Below are positions 50,453-55,058 of a DNA stretch of 55,058 nt, one piece after another; the first letter of the stretch is position 1, and each line of letters begins with the position of its first letter. Position numbers and translations under genes: made by a program. Under the pieces are notes generated by a model, which was not told the DNA's origin, did no database searches, and saw only the letters and a program-made list of their open reading frames with translations. This DNA comes from Mesorhizobium plurifarium (GTDB lineage Bacteria > Pseudomonadota > Alphaproteobacteria > Rhizobiales > Rhizobiaceae). The stretch is from positions 37,797 to 92,854 of the forward strand of contig CCNB01000042.1 of assembly GCA_000824785.1 (NCBI GenBank). The letters run 5' to 3'.

Positions 50453-50496
50453 GCAATTCCAGACGGAAAACCGCTCACACTTTTCCTGGAATTGCT
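50453..50496 (-). repeat. Palindromic intergenic repeat, family 1, copy 5 (inverted)
   Basis: Read on the minus strand: outer arms GCAATTCC/GGAATTGC, inner GGAAAA/TTTTCC, loop GTGTGAGCGG. It begins directly after the LysE stop codon, which lies at 50497-50499 on the minus strand. Confidence 0.87.
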
Positions 50497-51117
50497 CTAC
50501 CGCAGCGCCACCAGCGCAGTAGCCAGCACCAGCGTCGCCGCAAACAACAGGTTGATGATCCGCGATGCCAGCGGATGGCGGAGGAACCGTGCGAAAGCGG
50601 TTCCCGCAAGCAGCCACACGACGTGGATGGCGACGATCATCGCGGCAAGCACCAGCAGCCTGGTGGAAACGCCCAACGCATCGGCCTGCGACGCGGCGCC
50701 GGCGAAGACAGCGGCGATCGCCACATAGGCTTTCGGGTTGGCGACGGCGAGCATGAAACCGCCGAAAAAATCAGGCTTCGTCGCCGTGCTCCCGCGCTCG
50801 GTCAAGGGCGGCGCGGTCGCGATCCGGAAAGCCAGGTAAAGGATGTAGGCCGCCGAGGCGATCGCCAGCACCGGCGCCACTCCCGGCACCGAGGTCAGTA
50901 TGCCGAAAATCCCGGCCGCCACCGCCAGAAGCACGGCGATCGTGCCGAGCACCACGCCAGACGTGTAACCCAGGGAAGGACGCAGACCGAAGGCCGCGCC
51001 GACCGCGGTGACGCTGATGGTCGCGGGTCCCGGGCTGCCCATGACGACGGTTGCGGCCACGATGAGTGCCAGCAATTGTTGCCAGGGCTGCGCCTCGTTC
51101 AAGATGCCACCGGCCAT
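50497..51117 (-). CDS. LysE-family amino-acid exporter
   Basis: 206 aa, six membrane helices. The family signature near the N-terminus is VMGSPGPATISVTAVGAAFGLRPSLGYTSGVVLGT, with GGFMLAVANPKAYVAIAAVFAG in the second half. Exports amino acids such as lysine, threonine or homoserine lactone analogues; substrate unknown. ATG 51117 has a AGGAGGG site. Follows the aldo/keto reductase on the same strand by about 80 nt. Confidence 0.92.
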   Translation of the reverse strand: MAGGILNEAQPWQQLLALIVAATVVMGSPGPATISVTAVGAAFGLRPSLGYTSGVVLGTIAVLLAVAAGIFGILTSVPGVAPVLAIASAAYILYLAFRIATAPPLTERGSTATKPDFFGGFMLAVANPKAYVAIAAVFAGAASQADALGVSTRLLVLAAMIVAIHVVWLLAGTAFARFLRHPLASRIINLLFAATLVLATALVALR

Positions 51118-51197
51118 GCCGAACCCTCCTGCTTGCCGCGATGCGACAGGACTTACGAGGGTTTGTCATGGCCGTCTTGGACGATCGTGCGAAGGCG

Positions 51198-52145
51198 CTA
51201 GCTACTCGCGCGGTCCAGCGCCCCGATGTCATCCGCCGAAAGCTTGAGCGACGCGGCGCGGATCAGGCTGTCCATCTGGGCCGGCGTCGTGGCACTGGCG
51301 ATCGGCGCGGTGACACCCGGCCGCGCGATGATCCAGGCCAGCGCCACTTCCGCCTGCTTGGCCGAATGGCGCTCGGCCACGGCATCGAGCGCGGCAAGGA
51401 TGCGCATGCCGCGCTCGTTGAGGTAGCCGGCAACCCCCTCGCCGCGCGCGCTTTGGCCGAGATCGGCCTTGCTGCGGTATTTGCCGCTCAAAAATCCCTT
51501 GGCCAGGCTGAAATAGGTGATGACGCCGATATCCTCGGCCTTGCAGAGGTCGAGCAGCGGTCCGTCGAGCGACGAACGATCGTACAGATTGTATTCGGGC
51601 TGCAGAACCTCGTAGCGTGGCAGGCTGCGCAGGCTGGCGACGTCGAGCGCGGCGCGCAACTGGCCGGCATCGAGATTGGAGCAGCCTGGATAGCGTATCT
51701 TGCCCTTTTCGAGCAGCCGCTGATACGCGCCGAGCGTTTCCTCGTAGGGCGTGGCAGGATCAGGCCAGTGCGACAAATAGAGGTCGATGACGTCGGTTTG
51801 CAGCCGCTTCAGCGACGCGTCGACCGCCTTTTCGATATAGGCGGCGGAAAGGTCCTTCTTGCCTTGCCCCATGTCGGAGCCGACCTTGGTGATGACGACG
51901 ATTTGATCGCGGTTGCCGCGGCTCTTCATCCAGTTGCCGATGATGGTTTCCGATTCGCCGCCCTTGTTGCCGGGAACCCAGCGCGAATAGGAATCGGCCG
52001 TGTCGATGGCGTTGAAGCCTGCCGCGACGAACCGGTCGAGCAGATCGAAGGAGGTCTTCTCGTCGGCGGTCCAGCCGAAGACGTTACCGCCCAGGACCAG
52101 CGGCGCGATGGAAAGGTCGGTGCGACCGAGACGACGTTTCTGCAA
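51198..52145 (-). CDS. Aldo/keto reductase
   Basis: 315 aa TIM-barrel NADPH oxidoreductase. The catalytic tyrosine lies in NAIDTADSYSRWVPGNKGGESE and the lysine in IVVITKVGSDMGQG; the histidine is in LYLSHWPDPATP. GSDMGQGKKDLSAAYIEKAVDASLKRL is typical of the AKR family close to YajO/YghZ. TTG 52145 has a GGAGATC site 7 nt before it; an upstream TTG at 52184 is less likely. Substrate unknown. Confidence 0.9.
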   Translation of the reverse strand: MQKRRLGRTDLSIAPLVLGGNVFGWTADEKTSFDLLDRFVAAGFNAIDTADSYSRWVPGNKGGESETIIGNWMKSRGNRDQIVVITKVGSDMGQGKKDLSAAYIEKAVDASLKRLQTDVIDLYLSHWPDPATPYEETLGAYQRLLEKGKIRYPGCSNLDAGQLRAALDVASLRSLPRYEVLQPEYNLYDRSSLDGPLLDLCKAEDIGVITYFSLAKGFLSGKYRSKADLGQSARGEGVAGYLNERGMRILAALDAVAERHSAKQAEVALAWIIARPGVTAPIASATTPAQMDSLIRAASLKLSADDIGALDRASS

Positions 52146-52261
52146 GACTGATCTCCGTGATGCTGGAACGGGCCTGACGCCCAAGGATGGGATGCCGCTA
52201 AGCTAGGTCGTGGCCGGACAAGGTCAAAGGCATGGTTTTGCTTTTTGATCGGACCAGCGCT

Positions 52262-52783
52262 TCACGAAGGCGAGACCTGACGGCCCACCTCTTCCAGCCA
52301 GTGATCGCGAATGCCGAGCGCCTCGAGATGCTCGAGCGTGCTCAAGACGTAATCCTCGTTCCGGCCGGATTGGCCAACGGCGCCGCGAACGATACCTGCC
52401 GCGTGACCGGCGTCGAGCGCCCCGGCATATTGCTCATGCTGCCGGTCGACGATGTAGGCAACCGCCTCGACTGTACTGCCGCCATGCAGCCGGACGTCCA
52501 GCATGCGTTCGAGATAGACGCTGGTCACCAGCTCGCGTTCGCGCAGATAGGAAAGCACCTCGTCGCGCAGATTGCCGGGAACACGGTAGGCGAGGCCGAT
52601 GCAGGAGCCGCCCCGGTCGAGGCCGAGCACGAGGCCCGGCCGTCCGCGCGTGCCGCGATGCACGAAGGAATAGACACAAAGCGAGCGGCGATAGCCGTAA
52701 AGCCGGGCACGGCGCGTCTCGACATGGGCAAATCCGGGCCGCCAGATCAGCGACCCATAGCCAAAAACCCAAAAATCGCCCAT
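52262..52783 (-). CDS. chaC: ChaC-type glutathione-specific gamma-glutamylcyclotransferase
   Basis: 173 aa. Splits glutathione into 5-oxoproline and Cys-Gly. The family hallmark is WVFGYGSLIWRPGF (residues 5-18) with the substrate loop YGSL; SYLRERELVTSVYLERMLDV includes the catalytic glutamate region. ATG 52783 begins the YGSL domain at once. Divergent from the DUF2125 gene. Confidence 0.93.
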   Translation of the reverse strand: MGDFWVFGYGSLIWRPGFAHVETRRARLYGYRRSLCVYSFVHRGTRGRPGLVLGLDRGGSCIGLAYRVPGNLRDEVLSYLRERELVTSVYLERMLDVRLHGGSTVEAVAYIVDRQHEQYAGALDAGHAAGIVRGAVGQSGRNEDYVLSTLEHLEALGIRDHWLEEVGRQVSPS

Positions 52784-52902
52784 ATCGCCAAGCCTGATCG
52801 CATTCGAGTGAACGACACCGCACCGACAAGGTGCTTCTTCTGTCCCCCGCTTGTTTGCGTATTGGTAAACGCCCGCTCGCCGGGGTTAACGAGAGCCGCA
52901 GC

Positions 52903-53901
52903 ATGACGTCAAGTGACGAGCGATCGCCCAAACCCCGCCGCCGGCTGTTCTGGCTCGCCGCGTTCATCGTCGTGCTGTTCGCCATCTACAGCGGCGGCTG
53001 GTTCTATCTTGCCGGCAGGCTCAAGACCGAAGCCGACCAGGCGGTGGCGCGATTGGGCAGCAAGGGCATCGCCGCTGGCTGCGCCAACCTCTCCGTCAGC
53101 GGCTATCCGATGAGCTTCACGGTCTCCTGCGACAACATCGCCTATGAGGACGACGCCCGGAAGGTCGCGGCCTCCACCGGAAGCTTCAACGCCGTCGCCG
53201 CGATCACCGGGCCCTTGTCGCCGGTCGCCGACCTGCGCGGGCCGCTGCGGACGATGGCGCCCGGCATGCCGCCGCTCTGGATCGACTGGGACCAGTTGCA
53301 GGCCAATGTCAAAATATGGTGGCCGCTGCCGCGGAGCGTTTCGCTGCAGGCTGAAGGCCTGAACGGCCAGACCGACCCGCAGGACGACTCGGATCCGATG
53401 CAATTGTTCAGCGCCGGCAAGGCGGCAGGCCAGCTGCAGCCGGCCGGCCAGGACATCAGCTATGTCGGCAGCTTCGCCGATCTGGAGATCAATGCGGATG
53501 CCATCGACGGACGCGTGCTGCCGGCGCTGGACGGCAGCGGCGACGTAACGCTGAAGAACGGCGTAGGGTTGATCGCGGCGCCGCCGAAGAGCCTGCGCGG
53601 CCAGTCGATCGACATCGCCAGGCTCGACCTGTCGTCGGGAACCGCGCGCATCACCGTGTCCGGGCCGGTCTCCGTCGACGCGGAAGGCCTGATCGATGCA
53701 AGCCTGACCATCAAACTCAAGGACCCCAAGGCAGTGGCCGCCATCCTTGGCGGTGCCATCCCGGAGCACAAGAGCGAGATCGAGCAGGGATTTGCCGGAA
53801 TCGCCATGCTTGGCAAGGAGCCGTCCCTGCCGCTGAAGATCGTCAAGAGCAAGGCTTCGCTGGGCTTTATCCCACTCGGCAAGATCAAGCCGGTCGAGTA
53901 A
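52903..53901 (+). CDS. DUF2125 envelope protein
   Basis: 332 aa. A single N-terminal helix (LFWLAAFIVVLFAIYSGGWFYLAG) anchors a large periplasmic domain; the segment LGSKGIAAGCANLSVSGYPMSFTVSCDNIAYED is the DUF2125 signature with two conserved cysteines. Resembles AsmA/DUF945-like lipid-handling proteins in shape; function unknown. ATG 52903 is used. It is 7 nt from the PfkB gene, so they form one transcript. Confidence 0.88.
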   Translation: MTSSDERSPKPRRRLFWLAAFIVVLFAIYSGGWFYLAGRLKTEADQAVARLGSKGIAAGCANLSVSGYPMSFTVSCDNIAYEDDARKVAASTGSFNAVAAITGPLSPVADLRGPLRTMAPGMPPLWIDWDQLQANVKIWWPLPRSVSLQAEGLNGQTDPQDDSDPMQLFSAGKAAGQLQPAGQDISYVGSFADLEINADAIDGRVLPALDGSGDVTLKNGVGLIAAPPKSLRGQSIDIARLDLSSGTARITVSGPVSVDAEGLIDASLTIKLKDPKAVAAILGGAIPEHKSEIEQGFAGIAMLGKEPSLPLKIVKSKASLGFIPLGKIKPVE

Positions 53902-53908
53902 AGCAGCG

Positions 53909-54835
53909 ATGGCGAGACTGCTCAGCGTCGGCGCCTTCACCCTCGACACGATCCTGCGCGTCGAGACGCTGCCGGCGCATCAAGGCAAGTTCATCGCCAG
54001 CGACGGCGTCCAGATCGCCTCCGGCATGGCGACGAGCGCCGCCTGCGCCGCGCATCGCCTTGGCGCCGAGGTCTCGCTCTGGGCGAGCACGGGCGACGAT
54101 CCGGTCGGCGACCAGCTGATCGCCGACATAGAGGCCGAAGGCGTCGACTGCAGTCTCATCCGCCGCGTCGCCGGCGCGCGGTCGGCGCTGGCCGCGATCG
54201 TGGTGGACGCGCATGGCGAGCGCATCATCGTCCCCTTCTACGACAAAAAGGCGCAAGCCGATCCCGAGGCTTTGCCGCTTGCCGATCTTTCCGCCTTCGA
54301 TGCCGTGCTGGTGGATGTCCGCTGGCCGGGCGCCGCGGCGCTCGCCTTGAGCGCGGCCCGATCGATCGGCCGCCCGGCGATCCTCGATGCCGATACCGCG
54401 CCCGTCGAGGTGCTGGAGCGGCTCTTGCCCTTGGCCTCGCACATCGTCGCCTCGGAGCCCGCGGCCCGCATCGTCTGCGGCCACGCGCTCGACCCCGAAA
54501 GCGCCTGCGCCGACCTCGCCTCGCGCACCGACGCCTTTGTCGCGGTGACCGGCGGCGCTGCCGGCACCTGGTGGCATGACCGGACGACCGGGCGCGTGCG
54601 CCATGTCGAGGCGCCGAAGGTCAAGGCGATCGACACGCTCGCCGCCGGCGACGTCTTCCACGGCGCTTTTGCCGTCGGCCTCGCCGAGGCCATGCCCATG
54701 GAGAAGGCCTTGCGCTTCGCCAGCGCCGCCGCCGCGCTCAAATGCCTGCGCTTCGGCGGCCGCCTCGGCGCGCCGGATCGGGCCGAAACGCTGGCCATGA
54801 TGGAGGCGCACTGGCCGGCATCGGAACAAGGGTAG
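53909..54835 (+). CDS. PfkB-family sugar kinase
   Basis: 308 aa ribokinase-like carbohydrate kinase. The N-terminal GKFIASDGVQIASGMATSAACAAHRLGAEVSLWASTGDDPVGD shows the substrate loop, and DTLAAGDVFHGAFAVGLAE is the PfkB signature 2 with the catalytic aspartate D248. It phosphorylates a sugar or nucleoside of unknown identity. Starts 7 nt after the DUF2125 stop. Confidence 0.92.
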   Translation: MARLLSVGAFTLDTILRVETLPAHQGKFIASDGVQIASGMATSAACAAHRLGAEVSLWASTGDDPVGDQLIADIEAEGVDCSLIRRVAGARSALAAIVVDAHGERIIVPFYDKKAQADPEALPLADLSAFDAVLVDVRWPGAAALALSAARSIGRPAILDADTAPVEVLERLLPLASHIVASEPAARIVCGHALDPESACADLASRTDAFVAVTGGAAGTWWHDRTTGRVRHVEAPKVKAIDTLAAGDVFHGAFAVGLAEAMPMEKALRFASAAAALKCLRFGGRLGAPDRAETLAMMEAHWPASEQG

Positions 54836-54925
54836 CGGCACGGCACAGGGATTTGACCGATCGGCTCCGTTCGCGTTGGCAGGTGGATGCCTCGGAGATT
54901 GGCCGAAACGCCCATCGCGATCGTC

Positions 54926-55058
54926 ATTCCAGGGCGGAGCAGGAGCGAAGCTCCGTCGCGAAGACCCTGGAATCCATGCCGTTACCTTCGCCAAGGCGTG
55001 CAACGGAGCAGAATTCTGCACCGCGGCAACGCTTCCAAGTCGCGGCATGGATTCTATG
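54926..55058. repeat. Nested palindromic repeat running off the window end
   Basis: Arm pair ATTCCAGGG (54926-54934)/CCCTGGAAT (54965-54973) around GGAGC-GAA-GCTCC, then AATCCATGCCG (54971-54981) pairing with CGGCATGGATT (55043-55053) around the perfect palindrome GCAGAATTCTGC (55008-55019). A mosaic intergenic element of the rhizobial kind; the right end is outside the window. Confidence 0.78.

Overview
The window is GC-rich chromosomal DNA from an alphaproteobacterium of the order Rhizobiales, most likely Mesorhizobium or a close relative. The evidence is the gene neighbourhoods (argH / small lipoprotein / lysA, cobalamin adenosyltransferase / rhomboid / etfBA / hydroxybutyryl-CoA dehydrogenase, ftsE-ftsX-ydcF with plsC nearby), frequent GTG and TTG starts, a SigF/NrsF pair, a TTAA-N7-TTAAC (CtrA-type) box, a TGA-N9-TCA (RirA-type) box, and many short palindromic intergenic repeats of the rhizobial RIME kind. 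It reads as core genome with a few inserted modules. No phage, transposase, CRISPR array or rRNA was seen.

Layout. 0.1-4.0 kb: polysaccharide flippase, BioF2-like acetyltransferase and exported beta-propeller, all on +. 4.06-4.2 kb: tRNA-Leu(CAA) with its promoter on -. 4.4-13 kb: housekeeping and envelope genes (DedA-like, DsbB, HNH nuclease, AlkA-type glycosylase, GluQRS, DMT exporter, YihY, SDR, HIG1-like, cobalamin adenosyltransferase, rhomboid). 13.2-16 kb: etfB, etfA and 3-hydroxybutyryl-CoA dehydrogenase. 16-18 kb: PAS-GGDEF protein. 18.2-19.4 kb: nrsF and sigF with a promoter matching SigF's own consensus. 19.5-23.4 kb: Fe(III) ABC importer, followed by an AbrB/PIN toxin-antitoxin pair. 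24.1-29.4 kb: ugpBAEC glycerol-3-phosphate importer with a metallophosphoesterase at its end; a secreted-nuclease-fold hydrolase is divergent from it. 30.8-33.3 kb: MHYT-PAS-GGDEF-EAL protein. 33.4-38.2 kb: TlpA, argH, LptM-like lipoprotein, lysA, threonine dehydratase-like enzyme. 38.3-43.7 kb: TIGR02302-type membrane protein, glyoxalase-fold protein, LysR, DMT transporter, response regulator. 43.8-50.4 kb: hpt, DUF3426-like protein, ftsE, ftsX, ydcF, an inverted PNPOx/LysR pair, plsC. 50.5-54.8 kb: LysE exporter, aldo/keto reductase, ChaC, DUF2125 protein, PfkB kinase. The window ends inside a repeat element.

How the parts fit. Both high-affinity importers carry a strong hairpin directly after the solute-binding-protein gene, which fits excess binding protein over membrane subunits. 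The iron importer has an iron-responsive-type box. The ugp locus pairs import of glycerophosphodiesters with a candidate hydrolase. ftsEX carries a perfect CtrA-type box.

The most striking non-coding signal is a set of repeats in which two families have unrelated stems but the same loop (GTG...CGG), the same fold and the same asymmetric 4-nt bulge. Several copies begin inside, or directly abut, the stop codon of the gene before them. A second is a long inverted repeat with an 8-bp tandem array (11 units) between two convergent genes at 9.4-9.55 kb.
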